Source: Brachionus manjavacas (taxonomy: Eukaryota; Rotifera; Eurotatoria; Ploima; Brachionidae). From it: a DNA stretch of 64,000 bases. Location: the NCBI GenBank assembly GCA_019054805.1, contig JAHQIY010000021.1, positions 124,001 through 188,000 of the forward strand, given 5' to 3'. The number at the start of each line of letters is the position of its first letter. Position 1 is the stretch's first letter. Positions 27,253 through 37,724 of the stretch are shown here, piece after piece. Under the pieces are notes generated by a model. The model saw nothing but the letters and a program-made list of their open reading frames with translations, was not told the DNA's origin and did not search any database. The translations under genes were made by a program, and so were the position numbers.

Positions 27253-29112
27253 TTATTTTTTTAATAATTGTAAAATTTTATTTGCAATGCTTTCGGCATT
27301 TAACCCGCAAGCCTTTATTTGCTGTGCTATAGAGGCTTGTTGTAAAAACTTTTTACTAACGTATAAATTGTTAACTAATACCTTGTTTAATAAATTATTT
27401 TTGTTTAAAGCGTGTAAAACTTTTGTTCCAAAAATATTATCCATACCTTCTTCTAGCGTTAATATTACAGAATGATTTTTGGCTAAATCTACTATTAAAT
27501 CTTCATCTAGCGGGCTTAAAAACCTTGCATCTGCTATGGTGCAGTTAATATTATGATTTTTTAGTATATTGTTGGCTTTAAACGCTTGTAGTAAAATTTC
27601 GCCCAAGCCTATAATTGCAACTTGTTGGCCTGTGTGCAAAACACAACCTTTGCCGTGTTGTAACGCAGGTAAATTGCTTATATAGTTAGTGTGGCTAATG
27701 GCGTTGGCTCGGTTAAAACGCAAACTAATTGGCTTGTTGTGGTTTGCCATAAGGCTAAGCATTTGTGTAATGTTTTCGGCAAAAACCGAAGCCATAACCG
27801 TAAAGTTTGGCAAACAACCTAGCATGCTATAATCGTGCAAACCTGCGTGGGTGCAACCGTCTGCCCCAACAAAACCGCCACGGTCTAGCACAAATTTAAC
27901 TGGTAGTTCTTCTATGGTAACATCGTGTATTATTTGGTCGTAACAACGTTGTAAAAATGTAGAATAAATACAAACAAACGGTTTTAAGCCTGCTTTGGCA
28001 AGCCCTGCGGCAAAACCTACGGCGTGTTGTTCTGCTATGCCTACATCAAACATTTTAGTTTTGTGGTGTTTAGCAAATTCGCTAAGCCCAGTGCCAGAAG
28101 GCATTGCGGCGGTAATTGCCACTATTTTGCTATCTGTATTGGCTAAAGTAGTTAAAGTATTGGCAAATAAATTGGTATTGCTTATAGTATTTGGTTGTTT
28201 AATTTCGGTAGAATACGCATGCATAGATTTTTTATTTTCGTGCTGTAAGCCATAGCCTTTGGTGGTGTTAACGTGTAGTAAAATAGGCTTGGTTGGTTTG
28301 CTGTTTTTTATATTTTCTAAAATATTGCACATAAGCTCTATGTTGTGGCCGTCTATTGGCCCATAGTACTGAAAACCCAAGTTACTAAACAAAGCGTTAT
28401 GATTGGTAATACTAAATAAATTGTTTATATTGTTGCTTAAAATTTGGTTAGAATTATTAAACAGTTTTTTTTCTACTTTTTTATTTAACTTATTAAATAT
28501 TTTTTTTACCCCTTTTAACGCAGGCAATGTACGCACCTTAGTTAAATAATTATGCAAAGCCCCTACACTGTTGGCTATAGACATATTATTATCGTTTAAA
28601 ATTACAATATTATTGTAATTGGTGCTACCTAGATGATTTAAAGCTTCTAGCGCCATACCTGAGGCTATAGAAGCATCGCCAATAACAGAAATTACAAAAC
28701 CGTTGTTATTTTGCATACTTTGCCCTGCTTTTAAGCCCATTGCTGTAGAAATACTAGTAGAACTATGCCCGCCGGTAAATAAATCAAATTCGCTTTCTTG
28801 TGGGTGGCTAAAGCCAGATATTCCGTTATATTGCCTTAGGGTAGTAAAGCTATTTTTGCGGTTGGTTAAAATTTTATATGCATAAGCTTGGTGTCCAATA
28901 TCCCATACTATTTTATTATTATCTAAATTAAAAGTTTTTAGCAACGCCAAGGTTAAATCTACCGTAGCTAAAGGCGACCCTAAATGCCCGCCGTTGGTGG
29001 TTACTACTTGTATAATGTAGTTTACAATTTCTGCAGAAAGCTGTTGTAGTTGTTTGTTATTTAAGCCAGATAAATCTTTATAATTTGTAATATTATTTAA
29101 AATGTTTGCCAT
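27253..29112 (-). CDS. dxs: 1-deoxy-D-xylulose-5-phosphate synthase
   Basis: 619-residue thiamine-diphosphate enzyme making DXP from pyruvate and glyceraldehyde 3-phosphate, first step of the MEP isoprenoid route. Seen: NNGGHLGSPLATVDLT (His), the ThDP motif VIGDASIASGMALEALN, GPIDGHN, and the transketolase middle domain with GIAEQHAVGFAAGLA and DRGGFVGADG. Length is normal. It follows ispA by one base, a common pairing. Confidence 0.95.
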   Translation of the reverse strand: MANILNNITNYKDLSGLNNKQLQQLSAEIVNYIIQVVTTNGGHLGSPLATVDLTLALLKTFNLDNNKIVWDIGHQAYAYKILTNRKNSFTTLRQYNGISGFSHPQESEFDLFTGGHSSTSISTAMGLKAGQSMQNNNGFVISVIGDASIASGMALEALNHLGSTNYNNIVILNDNNMSIANSVGALHNYLTKVRTLPALKGVKKIFNKLNKKVEKKLFNNSNQILSNNINNLFSITNHNALFSNLGFQYYGPIDGHNIELMCNILENIKNSKPTKPILLHVNTTKGYGLQHENKKSMHAYSTEIKQPNTISNTNLFANTLTTLANTDSKIVAITAAMPSGTGLSEFAKHHKTKMFDVGIAEQHAVGFAAGLAKAGLKPFVCIYSTFLQRCYDQIIHDVTIEELPVKFVLDRGGFVGADGCTHAGLHDYSMLGCLPNFTVMASVFAENITQMLSLMANHNKPISLRFNRANAISHTNYISNLPALQHGKGCVLHTGQQVAIIGLGEILLQAFKANNILKNHNINCTIADARFLSPLDEDLIVDLAKNHSVILTLEEGMDNIFGTKVLHALNKNNLLNKVLVNNLYVSKKFLQQASIAQQIKACGLNAESIANKILQLLKK

Positions 29113-29113
29113 A

Positions 29114-30019
29114 TTAACTACCTGCTGTTTTATTGCTTAATATATATTGTAATAGATTACTTAACTGGTTGTTGGTTAAATTTAAGTTAGTGTTTAAGTT
29201 ATCTATAATTTTATTAATTTTAACCACAAAATTATTTAAAATTTTATCTGCTTGTTGTGTGCCTGCAACATTATAAATATTTATTGCTTTGTTGTTGGCT
29301 TTGTCGGTTTCTTTGTCTTTATAGTCGTCTATTATTTGCCAAATTAAGCCTAAGTATTCGCAATATAGCATAATATCGTTATTAAGAATATTGCTTGGTA
29401 TATTTTTTACATTGGCTATTTTGCAAACTATAGCCCCGCACAATGAAAACATTTTAGCAGTTTTTAATAAATGAATATTTAACACATCTGCAATATCTTG
29501 CTGGGTGTTGCCACTTAAAGTAAATTGTAAATCTAGCACTTGCCCAGAAATTAAATTATAAGTGCCGGCATACATAGCAACCAAGTAGATTATTTCTAGC
29601 TTATCTGCAGGCATAATTGCTAATTTAGGGCTACTTAAATGCATAAAAACTTGGCTTTGCAAAGCATCGCCACTTAAAACGGCTAAACTTTCAGAAAAAG
29701 CTTTATGTGCACTGGGTTTGCCTCTTCTAAGGTCGTCGTTATCCATACATGGTAGGTCGTCATGCACTAGGGTGTAGGTGTGCATAAGTTCTACACAAGC
29801 CCCTAAGTGCAATATTGCTTGCGAATTAGCATTTAAAATTTTACCTAAATAATGCATTAAAAATGGTCTAAATCTTTTACCACCACCTAGTACCGAATAT
29901 TGCATTACTTTAATTATTTGGCTACTATCTGGTGTTAGTTCTTTTAGTAAATCTTGTAGTTTAGATTCTACTGTAAGGCTAAAGTTTTTAATTTCGTTGT
30001 GCATAATTTGGTTTTGCAT
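29114..30019 (-). CDS. ispA: (2E,6E)-farnesyl diphosphate synthase
   Basis: 301-residue short-chain prenyltransferase condensing IPP with DMAPP/GPP. First aspartate-rich motif DDLPCMDNDDLRRG (DDxxxxD type) near residue 90; second motif DDYKD near 240, a variant of DDxxD; GGGKRFRP for IPP binding. Supplies substrate for quinones and undecaprenyl phosphate. It lies 5 bases after the methyltransferase-like gene and 1 base before dxs. Confidence 0.92.
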   Translation of the reverse strand: MQNQIMHNEIKNFSLTVESKLQDLLKELTPDSSQIIKVMQYSVLGGGKRFRPFLMHYLGKILNANSQAILHLGACVELMHTYTLVHDDLPCMDNDDLRRGKPSAHKAFSESLAVLSGDALQSQVFMHLSSPKLAIMPADKLEIIYLVAMYAGTYNLISGQVLDLQFTLSGNTQQDIADVLNIHLLKTAKMFSLCGAIVCKIANVKNIPSNILNNDIMLYCEYLGLIWQIIDDYKDKETDKANNKAINIYNVAGTQQADKILNNFVVKINKIIDNLNTNLNLTNNQLSNLLQYILSNKTAGS

Positions 30020-30024
30020 AATAT

Positions 30025-30771
30025 TTATAGGTTGTTTATTGGTTTTACTTCTATATATTTATTACCGGCGTTTTCTACGGTTAATTTTATTTTAGAAAAA
30101 TCTGGCTTAACGTAGTGTTTACTAAGCTTAAAGGTAAAAACCGAGCCATAAATTAAAATTTCTACGTCATCAAAATATTTATACAGCATGGTTTCTAAAT
30201 CATCTAGCAAATATTGCTTGTTAAACCACTGTTTTTGATTAATTTTATTATTAATATAGGCTTTTGCTTTAGCACTGTGCTTAAACTGGTGCAATGGCAA
30301 ATAAGAAAAACCAAAAACTACGGCGTTGGGGCTTAGTATATTTAGTAGCCTTTGTATAAAATTTTCTATTTCGGTTAAGGTGCTAAATTCTTCTAGCGCT
30401 AAATTTAAGGCAACCGAAGCAAACGGCAAATTATTAACTAAAGTTGGGTTTTGCGTGGTAATGTTTATGGGTTGGTTATCGGCAAATAGTAGATAATCTT
30501 GCAGTAAAACGTTTAGGTCTTCTACTAGTTTAGGATTTTTATCTACTGCTATTATATAAGGGGCAGTATCTGCTAGTCTGTGGGTTTCGTAAATTAATAC
30601 GCCACCAAAAGTGTTAATTTCTAGGTGTAAGTTGCCAACAAAAATATAGTTAGTTTGTAAATCTACCAATTTAACATTTAGGGTTTTTAGCATTTTATAT
30701 ACTTGGTAAGCTCTAAAGTTGGCTTGCATGTATTGTAGATAGTCTGTAAATAAATGCTTTATAGAAAACAT
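30025..30771 (-). CDS. degenerate class I methyltransferase-like protein
   Basis: About 248 residues if started at ATG 30771; the frame is open to 30822 but that ATG directly abuts the T run of the upstream terminator. The C-terminal half looks like a SAM methyltransferase (LPFASVALNLALEEFSTLTEIENFIQRLLNILSPNAVVFGF resembles motifs II-III of UbiE/BioC-like enzymes). The glycine-rich motif I is not recognisable (ETHRLADTAPYIIAVDKN stands in its place). It may be a non-catalytic relative. It is in operon position ahead of ispA-dxs. Function unknown. Confidence 0.5.
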   Translation of the reverse strand: MFSIKHLFTDYLQYMQANFRAYQVYKMLKTLNVKLVDLQTNYIFVGNLHLEINTFGGVLIYETHRLADTAPYIIAVDKNPKLVEDLNVLLQDYLLFADNQPINITTQNPTLVNNLPFASVALNLALEEFSTLTEIENFIQRLLNILSPNAVVFGFSYLPLHQFKHSAKAKAYINNKINQKQWFNKQYLLDDLETMLYKYFDDVEILIYGSVFTFKLSKHYVKPDFSKIKLTVENAGNKYIEVKPINNL

Positions 30772-30825
30772 TATTAAACCAAACTTTTTTAAACTATATA
30801 TAGGCGAAACAAATTTAAACATAAA

Positions 30826-30887
30826 AAAAACCTATAAAAATATTGTATACGTGTTAATAAAATTATACAACAATTTATAGGTTTTTA
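30826..30887 (-). terminator. terminator of the 86-residue gene
   Basis: Long AT-rich hairpin: AACCTATAAA with TTTATAGGTT, extended inward by ATTGTATA/TATACAA-type pairing. Minus-strand T run follows. Separates the 86-residue gene from the ispA operon. Confidence 0.6.
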
Positions 30888-30916
30888 ATAATTAATTTAA
30901 TAAAAAAGATATTAAA

Positions 30917-31177
30917 TTAAGCGTTTTCTTTATTTAAGCCAGCAGCTTCTTGCATTTTTGTAATCATATCTTGGTTTTTAGGGTCTTTTACAAAAACAGC
31001 TAAAGCATAAATAAAAGTATTAATAGGCATAGCTATTGTTTGTGTAGCTACAGGTAAAGATTTTCCATCTTTTTCTACAACTTCGTCTACTTTTTGGTTG
31101 CCTAAAATTAATTTTACAACGCCGTTGTTAATGTTAATTGCAGTAATTGCATCAAAATATGCTATGTTATTGTCCAT
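30917..31177 (-). CDS. 86-residue protein of unknown function
   Basis: Small soluble protein with beta-rich N-terminal half (AYFDAITAININNGVVKLILG), a hydrophobic stretch (TIAMPINTFIYALAVFV) and a short helical tail ending in Glu-Asn-Ala. No signal peptide. It has its own terminator downstream and a divergent neighbour (aspS) upstream, so it is monocistronic. I do not recognise the family. Confidence 0.6.
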   Translation of the reverse strand: MDNNIAYFDAITAININNGVVKLILGNQKVDEVVEKDGKSLPVATQTIAMPINTFIYALAVFVKDPKNQDMITKMQEAAGLNKENA

Positions 31178-31465
31178 TATATATAAACCTTATATTAAAA
31201 ATTAAACTTATTTAAAGTTGCGTTACTTAAACACATAATTAATAATACACCACGTTTATGCAAAGTAACTAAATATTTAATAAAATTAAATAATAAATAT
31301 GTAAATAAGCAATTGCAAAATTAGCTAAAACTGTGTAGAATAGTAATTAAAATAGCAACAATATAACTGGTAAAATTTTAAGCAATAATATTGCGTGTTA
31401 TATTTAGGTTGTAATAAAACAGTAATTTTAAAAGCAATAGCTTACATATTTATAGTTGGAAAAAA
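31178..31465. other. 288-base divergent intergenic region
   Basis: Lies between the 86-residue gene (minus) and aspS (plus). AT-rich, presumably holding both promoters; GTGTAGAATAGTAAT near 31330 offers a -10-like TAGAAT. I see no RNA gene, repeat or convincing small frame in it. Confidence 0.4.
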
Positions 31466-33262
31466 ATGCATTTATTTAGAACACACACTTGTAATCAATT
31501 AACCAAACAACACATTAACACTGCAGTAAAGTTATCTGGCTGGGTACTTAGAAAAAGAGACCACGGTAGCCTTATATTTATAGATTTAAGAGACCACTAC
31601 GGCGTTACACAAATAGTATTTAATAGCAGTAGCAACAAACAAGTATTTGATATTGCCCAAAATACCAGAACCGAAAGCGTAATTACCATAGTAGGCAACG
31701 TGGTAGCCAGAAGCCCAGAAACAATAAATACACACTTACCAACCGGCGAAATTGAAGTTGAAGTTGCAGAAATAATTGTAGAGAATCAGTCTTTAGTGTT
31801 ACCGTTTTTAGTTAACGAAAACGACAACGCCCCAGAAGACCTACGCTTAAAATATCGCTTTTTAGATTTACGCAGACAACACAACCACAATATGTTAGTA
31901 ATGCGTAGTAAAATTATAAGTTTTTTGCGTAAAAAAATGGAAAATCTAGGCTTTTTAGAAATGCAAACGCCTATTTTAACCGCTTCTTCGCCCGAAGGTG
32001 CCCGTGATTTTTTAGTGCCTAGCCGTAAACACCCAGGTAAATTTTACGCCCTACCGCAGGCGCCGCAACAATTTAAGCAATTATTTATGACAGCAGGCTT
32101 TGATAAATACTTTCAAATTGCACCCTGCTTTAGAGACGAAGACGCCAGAGCCGACAGAACCCCTGGAGAGTTTTATCAGTTAGATTTTGAAATGGCCTTT
32201 GCTACCCAAGAAGACGTTTTTGAAGTACTACAAGAAGTACTATACGATACCTTTAATCAATTTAAAGGCAACAAAACCATTAACTCTAAGCAGTTTCCTA
32301 AAATTACTTATAAAGATAGCATGCTAAAATATGGTAGCGACAAACCAGATTTACGCAACCCACTAGAAATGACCATAGTAACCCAAGCATTTGCAGGTAG
32401 TGATTTTAGCCTATTTGCCAAGCTAATAGAAAAAGGTAATTTTGTTAAAGCTATTGTTGCTCCAAAATCTGCAGGCAAAGCCCGTAGTTTTTTTGATAAA
32501 CTAAACGATTGGGCAAAAAGCGAAGGCCAAGGCGGTTTAGGCTATATTATTTTTGAAGAAAACGGCGAAGCCAAAGGCCCTATTGCTGGTAAATTAACCA
32601 CAGAAAGACTAAATACAATTAAAGAAATTACCGGTGCAAACAACGGCGATAGCGTGTTTTTTGTGTGCGGTAAAAATTTAGCAGATGTTAAGTTTTCTGG
32701 CTTGGCACGTAATAAAATAGCACAAGAATTAGATTTATTTGAAAAAGACGTATTTAATTTTTGCTTTATTGTAGATTTCCCTATGTACGAAATTAACGAA
32801 GAAACTAATAAAATAGATTTCTCGCACAATCCGTTTTCTATGCCACAAGGCGGAATGGAGGCCTTGCAAACGCAAAATCCTTTAGATATTGTGGCTTTTC
32901 AGTACGATATTGTTTGTAACGGTATAGAACTTTCTAGCGGTGCAATAAGAAACCACAAGCCAGAACTTATGCTTAAAGCCTTTGAAATTGCAGGCTATAC
33001 CCAAGCAGATATAGAAGAAAAATTTGCCGGCTTGTTTAATGCCTTTAAATACGGGGCTCCGCCACATGGTGGGTCTGCACCGGGGGTAGATAGAATGATT
33101 ATGTTGTTGTTAGATTCGGAGAATATAAGAGAAATTATAGCTTTTCCGTTAACCCAAACCGGCGAAGATTTACTTATGCAGGCACCTAACACCGTTGCCA
33201 CAAAGCAATTGCAAGAGCTACACATTAGCCTAAATTTACCAAAACCTAAAACTAACGGATAA
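31466..33262 (+). CDS. aspS: aspartyl-tRNA synthetase
   Basis: 598-residue class II synthetase of the bacterial type. N-terminal OB anticodon-binding domain ([23 protein letters not shown]), class II motif 1 around [25 protein letters not shown], motif 2 [22 protein letters not shown], a GAD insertion (about 300-410), and motif 3 [14 protein letters not shown]. Length and GAD domain mark the bacterial form; whether it also charges tRNA-Asn cannot be read from this window. Confidence 0.95.
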   Translation: MHLFRTHTCNQLTKQHINTAVKLSGWVLRKRDHGSLIFIDLRDHYGVTQIVFNSSSNKQVFDIAQNTRTESVITIVGNVVARSPETINTHLPTGEIEVEVAEIIVENQSLVLPFLVNENDNAPEDLRLKYRFLDLRRQHNHNMLVMRSKIISFLRKKMENLGFLEMQTPILTASSPEGARDFLVPSRKHPGKFYALPQAPQQFKQLFMTAGFDKYFQIAPCFRDEDARADRTPGEFYQLDFEMAFATQEDVFEVLQEVLYDTFNQFKGNKTINSKQFPKITYKDSMLKYGSDKPDLRNPLEMTIVTQAFAGSDFSLFAKLIEKGNFVKAIVAPKSAGKARSFFDKLNDWAKSEGQGGLGYIIFEENGEAKGPIAGKLTTERLNTIKEITGANNGDSVFFVCGKNLADVKFSGLARNKIAQELDLFEKDVFNFCFIVDFPMYEINEETNKIDFSHNPFSMPQGGMEALQTQNPLDIVAFQYDIVCNGIELSSGAIRNHKPELMLKAFEIAGYTQADIEEKFAGLFNAFKYGAPPHGGSAPGVDRMIMLLLDSENIREIIAFPLTQTGEDLLMQAPNTVATKQLQELHISLNLPKPKTNG

Positions 33263-33266
33263 CATT

Positions 33267-33512
33267 ATGGCAAAAAATGTAGTAACTTTACAAACCGTGC
33301 AAACTTTGCAAGAACTACAAAAACTTAACCCAAGTTTTGAAGAAGTATATGCAGAGTTACAAAATATTGTAAATTCGCAACAAAATCAACAGCTTTCGTT
33401 ACAACAAAGCATAGATATGTATAAACTAAGCAAAATTTATATAGAATATTGTAGCCAAATTTTAAACCAAGCTACTTTAGAAATAGAAAAAATAGAAAAC
33501 AGCACTAAATAG
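33267..33512 (+). CDS. xseB: exodeoxyribonuclease VII small subunit
   Basis: 81-residue helical subunit; the family core is NPSFEEVYAELQNIV followed by LSLQQSIDMYKLSKIYIEYCSQIL and LEIEKIEN. Works with XseA in mismatch repair and single-strand DNA degradation. It starts 4 bases after aspS, so the pair is probably cotranscribed, and ends at a terminator. Confidence 0.85.
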   Translation: MAKNVVTLQTVQTLQELQKLNPSFEEVYAELQNIVNSQQNQQLSLQQSIDMYKLSKIYIEYCSQILNQATLEIEKIENSTK

Positions 33513-33520
33513 TTAAAATT

Positions 33521-33557
33521 AAAGCAACTTTGTTTAAACAGAGTTGCTTTTTTGTTT
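33521..33557 (+). terminator. aspS-xseB terminator
   Basis: Stem AAAGCAACTTTG / CAGAGTTGCTTT (33521-33532 with 33539-33550, one G-T pair) with a short TTTAAA loop and a long T run. Confidence 0.75.
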
Positions 33558-33584
33558 TTTTGTTTTTGTGTTTTTTTATATTTA

Positions 33585-36095
33585 CTATTGTTTTAAAAAT
33601 TCGTAATCGTAAACTTTTTGCTCTATGGCGTGGCTTAGGTTAGTAAAGGCATCTGTAAAAGCTAAGTTTAGCTTGTTAAAGTGCAGGTTAAGTTCTGCGT
33701 TGTTTTTGCTTTCTTCTTTTAAACTGTTACGTACCTGATACCAACCCACCGAAGCCGAATGTAAATGATACTTATTTTTTACACTTTGGCTAAAATTAGT
33801 TGTAAAATACAATTGCCACAAAGCGTTACCGCAATTTATAACCTGTTGGGCTTGTGCAGTAAATTTTAATTTATGTTGTTTAATAAAGTTGGTTAAAAAG
33901 TCGTTTTCAAAACGTGCGTTTGCCCCTACTTGGCTTTCGGTAAAGGGTATAAAGTGGTTGGTAATGCTGTGGGTTTGATTATTGTATTGTATGTTGTTGC
34001 TACTGGCGGTTAGGTTACTGCCACTAAATAGCATATACGCTAGGCAATTGGTTACAAAAGCCCCTTCTGGGGTTTTTATATTATAAATATTGGGGTTGCT
34101 GGCGGTTAAATTTATATTGGGTTGTAAAAATTGGTCTCTATCGTTAAGCCATGTGGGTTTTATTACACGCCTAACGGCAAAAACTATACTGGCTTGCAAT
34201 AAATTTTGTGGCGTTATGTACATTCCGTGGCCTCCTCCATAAACTGAAGATAAAATAAAAGTTTTTTGACTAGTATGCTGTATATCGTTAGAATGAAAGC
34301 AAGCATAAGCTATAGCGTTGTTGCTCCAATAGGTTAAAGGTTTTTGTGCGGTGTAGACATCAACTGTATTTCTTAACGGTACGGCAAATTGCGTATTGGC
34401 TTTGGGTCTATCTATCCACACATTTAAAAAAGTACTATTAGGTAAATTATAAAAATTTTTAGTGCCAACATTTATAGCATTTTTGGTTAGCACGTGGGTG
34501 GTTATGGTGCCTAAGGCTTGGGGCTTGCTTAATTGCCACATTAAAAAACCAATAGGAAAATTACCCTTTAAACCTTCAAACGCTTGGCTGTGTACCACAA
34601 AACCATTTAAATAGGTGGCTTTAAAATGCTCTCTAAATTTAGCAAAATTAGGGGCGTTTACGTATTTTAATGTGCTAAACATAGCTAAGGTGGTTTTGGT
34701 TTTAGTGGTTTCTTGCAAAATGCGGGCTACAAATTGGGTAAAAAGTTCGTTAGTGGCTTTGCCGTAATCTTTACCGCTACTTTTACCCATTAAATATTCT
34801 GCTACTTTAGTGGTTGCTACGTTGTTTTTGTGGCTTCCTTCACCTGCAATAGTTGTAGCATTTGTAGCCTCGGCATAAGGCGGGTTAATTAAAATTAGTA
34901 ACTTTTTTTTAACCCCGTTTATAGTGCCGTGTTGCAGTAGTTCTTGCAGTGGTTTTGGTATTTTGTTAGTTAAGCTATAATTAATATTGCCGTTGGCGTC
35001 TATATCATCGTTTAAATAATCGTACTGAAAAATACTAGCCCCAACACAAACTTTGCTAGATTGCATTATATCTACGTCTTCGTTGTCTAGGGTGCTCATA
35101 AAAATATTGCGGTAATTACTGTGCTTAACCTGTAAATTACCAGTACCACAACACATATCCCACACAATGTAGTCTTTTTGCCAGTTTTTACCTAAGGTGG
35201 TATTTAAATAGCCATAAGCTTGTTCTACCACATGCAACGGCGTATAAAACGCCCCTTTAAACAATTTAGCTTCTAGCGGAATTAGTGCGTCTCGGCGTTC
35301 TAGCAAATAGTTGCGGTGTTCTTGTGCTGGTGGGCGGTTATAAAAGCTCCAAAACTTATCGTAACCGTCTCTGTTATTTAAACTATAAACCAAGCCATTT
35401 AGCATAAACGCTGGGTTATTATTATGGGTTATTAATTGGGCGGCTAACTTGTAAGTATTAACACCGCCATCGTTCATTATATCGGCATAAAAAAACAAAG
35501 CGTAATCTTCTGGTGCAAGACTTTCCCCACTTGGCGTTTTAATTGTGTTACCTATGAAGTTTACCCAGTTATCAAACACTATGCGTAAGTTATTAGGGGT
35601 TATAGCATTACGCACCATTTTGCCTTGGCTAAAGGCTATTTGTACGGCTTGTTTAAATTCGTCTTCGCTATCTTGTAAATTATACACCACATAATGGGTT
35701 TGTATTTGCTTTGCAACTTGTGCTAAAGCATCTTGGCTAATTTTACTAGCACTTTTGCCCCATTTTATAGATTTATCGGCTAAAATGGTTTCGGTTCGGC
35801 TGGTTTCTAGTATTGCGGCTTGCTGGCTATCTACCACGGCTAAAAACGGCGGAATAAAATCCCCATTTTCTTTTGCTGTTTTTACGTAATAAATTAATTG
35901 CGTAAACATATCTATTGGGTTGGTTTTTTTATGTTTGGCTTCAAACCACATGGTATCGGTTTTAATATCTACTAAGCCTAAAGTTAACTGCCCTTTAAAC
36001 TTATTTACCAACGCATTTAACTTTAAATGCTTTATTTATATTTGCTTTACGTCTTCTTCTGATTGCGCTTGTTGTAAATCTGTATATAAACCCAT
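33585..36095 (-). pseudogene. type IIG-like restriction/adenine methyltransferase with early in-frame stop
   Basis: An 808-residue frame opens at TTG 36011. The coding-like frame continues upstream to ATG 36095 with an AGG ribosome site, and is cut by TAA at codon 20 (36036-36038). The N-terminal VDIKTDTMWFEAKHKK looks like a PD-(D/E)xK nuclease core (Asp15, Glu24, Lys26 of the TTG frame). Then come KGAFYTPLHVVEQA, the SAM motif DMCCGTGN (285-292) and the N6-adenine motif NPPY (376-379), with a long C-terminal target-recognition part. Type IIG enzymes modify and cut DNA in one chain. With the stop, translation may need the weak TTG start, so the gene may be silent. It lies downstream of glpK-glpD. 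Confidence 0.7.
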
Positions 36096-36109
36096 GTTGC
36101 TATTGCCTG

Positions 36110-36136
36110 TTATAATAATTGTATAAATTATTATAA
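36110..36136. promoter_or_regulatory. 11-base perfect inverted repeat between glpD and the methyltransferase gene
   Basis: TTATAATAATT and AATTATTATAA around a GTATA loop. It is all A/T, so it could be a protein-binding palindrome or a weak terminator for glpK-glpD; no T run distinguishes these. Confidence 0.35.
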
Positions 36137-36137
36137 C

Positions 36138-37694
36138 TTAAAAATAATTACTTGGTAAGTATAAATTAGCAACTTTGTTAAAGTTTTGTAATTCGGTTTG
36201 TGCCCAACTATCTTTTTGCCCTAAGTATTGTTGCATAATTTGCACAACAACTGGTGCAATTTGCATGGTTGCTTGGGCGTTTAAAAACAAACAACGGGTG
36301 CGTCTGGCTAAAATATCTTCTAGGGTGTGGGCGTGTTCGTTTTGTAAAGCCCAAATTACCTGTGCGGCACAAATTGGTAAATCTGCATGTAAATTTTTGC
36401 CAAAGCCACTAATTTGTTTTAGGTTTTGGTAGTGGTCTCCGTAAAATCTATATTGTGTAGGAATTTGCTGCGCTTGTGTATTACTTATGTATCCGTATAA
36501 CTGTAAATTTAGGGTATTACATGGGCGGTTGGGTAGTAAGTTGTTACTTATAGCAAAATTTATGGCTTTTTGCCCCATGTGCCTAAAGGTAGTCCATTTA
36601 CCGCCTATTATAGAAATTAAATTACTGTTATCTAGCGTTATTTTTTCTTCTCTACTAATTTTTGCCGTAGATGAATTGTTTTTTATTAAAGGCCTAATAC
36701 CCGCATAAATACTATGCACGTGGCTAGGTTTAATGTTGGTTTTTATGTAGGTATTTACGTTTTGTAAAATTAGTTCTACTTCGGTTGTTAACGGAGTAGG
36801 ATGCAAAGTTGGCTTATTAATTAAAGTATCGGTTGTGCCTATTATAACCTTGTTATACCACGGAATACAAAACAGCACCCTGCCATCGGTAGTTTTAGGA
36901 ATTAAAACCGCTTTGCTACTGTTGTATGCATTAGCATCTACCACTAAATGAATACCCTGCGCTAAAGTTACACTGTTGGTTGGGTTGTTGTTTAGTTTAT
37001 TGGTTTCATCGGTAAATACGCCGGTAGCATTAAAAACCACACTGCAGTTTACGGTATAGTTGGTGTTGGTTAAAGTATCGGTAAAATGTACGCCAACAAC
37101 TTTATTATTAGAATTTTTTACAAAACCTGTTACCTTGCAGTAGTTTAAAGCCACGCCGTTGTGTTTAATAAAGGTATTAATTGCGGTTAGGTTTAGGCGG
37201 GCGTCGTCAAACTGGCCATCGTTATACATAATTCCGTATTTATTGTGGCTAGAGTTTAAATTAGGCAAATATTTAGCCATTTTGTTGCTAAACAGCCATT
37301 TGCTTAAATATTTTAATTTAAAGCCGGCTAAAATATCGTATACCAACATACCTGCACCATAAAACGCCGTGCTAAAAAAATTATTACTAGGAATAACAAA
37401 ATCTAACGGATAACACACATGCGGAGCATTGTTATACAAACGCATTTTTTCGTGCAAGGCATTGTAAACCAACTTTATATTGCCTTGAGCCAAGTATCTA
37501 ACCCCGCCGTGCAAAATTTTAGTAGATTTAGAAGACGTGCCGCTGCCAAAGTCTGCTTGTTCTAACAATAAAGTGGCAAAGCCCCTGCTAGCACTGTCTA
37601 ACGCAATAGCACTGCCGGTTGCTCCGCCACCTATAACTACGTTTATAAATGTAGAGTTATGTATATTACTTAAAATTTGTTTACGATTTTGCAT
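36138..37694 (-). CDS. glpD: glycerol-3-phosphate dehydrogenase (FAD, respiratory)
   Basis: 518-residue membrane-associated flavoenzyme oxidising glycerol 3-phosphate to DHAP with electrons to quinone. FAD-binding VVIGGGATGSAIALDSASRG at residues 19-38, then FGSGTSSKSTKILHGGVRYL, ARLNLTAI, and near the C-terminus the GKWTTFRHMGQKAI segment. Length matches. It follows glpK by 30 bases and forms a glycerol-use operon. Confidence 0.93.
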   Translation of the reverse strand: MQNRKQILSNIHNSTFINVVIGGGATGSAIALDSASRGFATLLLEQADFGSGTSSKSTKILHGGVRYLAQGNIKLVYNALHEKMRLYNNAPHVCYPLDFVIPSNNFFSTAFYGAGMLVYDILAGFKLKYLSKWLFSNKMAKYLPNLNSSHNKYGIMYNDGQFDDARLNLTAINTFIKHNGVALNYCKVTGFVKNSNNKVVGVHFTDTLTNTNYTVNCSVVFNATGVFTDETNKLNNNPTNSVTLAQGIHLVVDANAYNSSKAVLIPKTTDGRVLFCIPWYNKVIIGTTDTLINKPTLHPTPLTTEVELILQNVNTYIKTNIKPSHVHSIYAGIRPLIKNNSSTAKISREEKITLDNSNLISIIGGKWTTFRHMGQKAINFAISNNLLPNRPCNTLNLQLYGYISNTQAQQIPTQYRFYGDHYQNLKQISGFGKNLHADLPICAAQVIWALQNEHAHTLEDILARRTRCLFLNAQATMQIAPVVVQIMQQYLGQKDSWAQTELQNFNKVANLYLPSNYF

Positions 37695-37724
37695 AATTAC
37701 TATTTTTATTACTATATTTAACTA

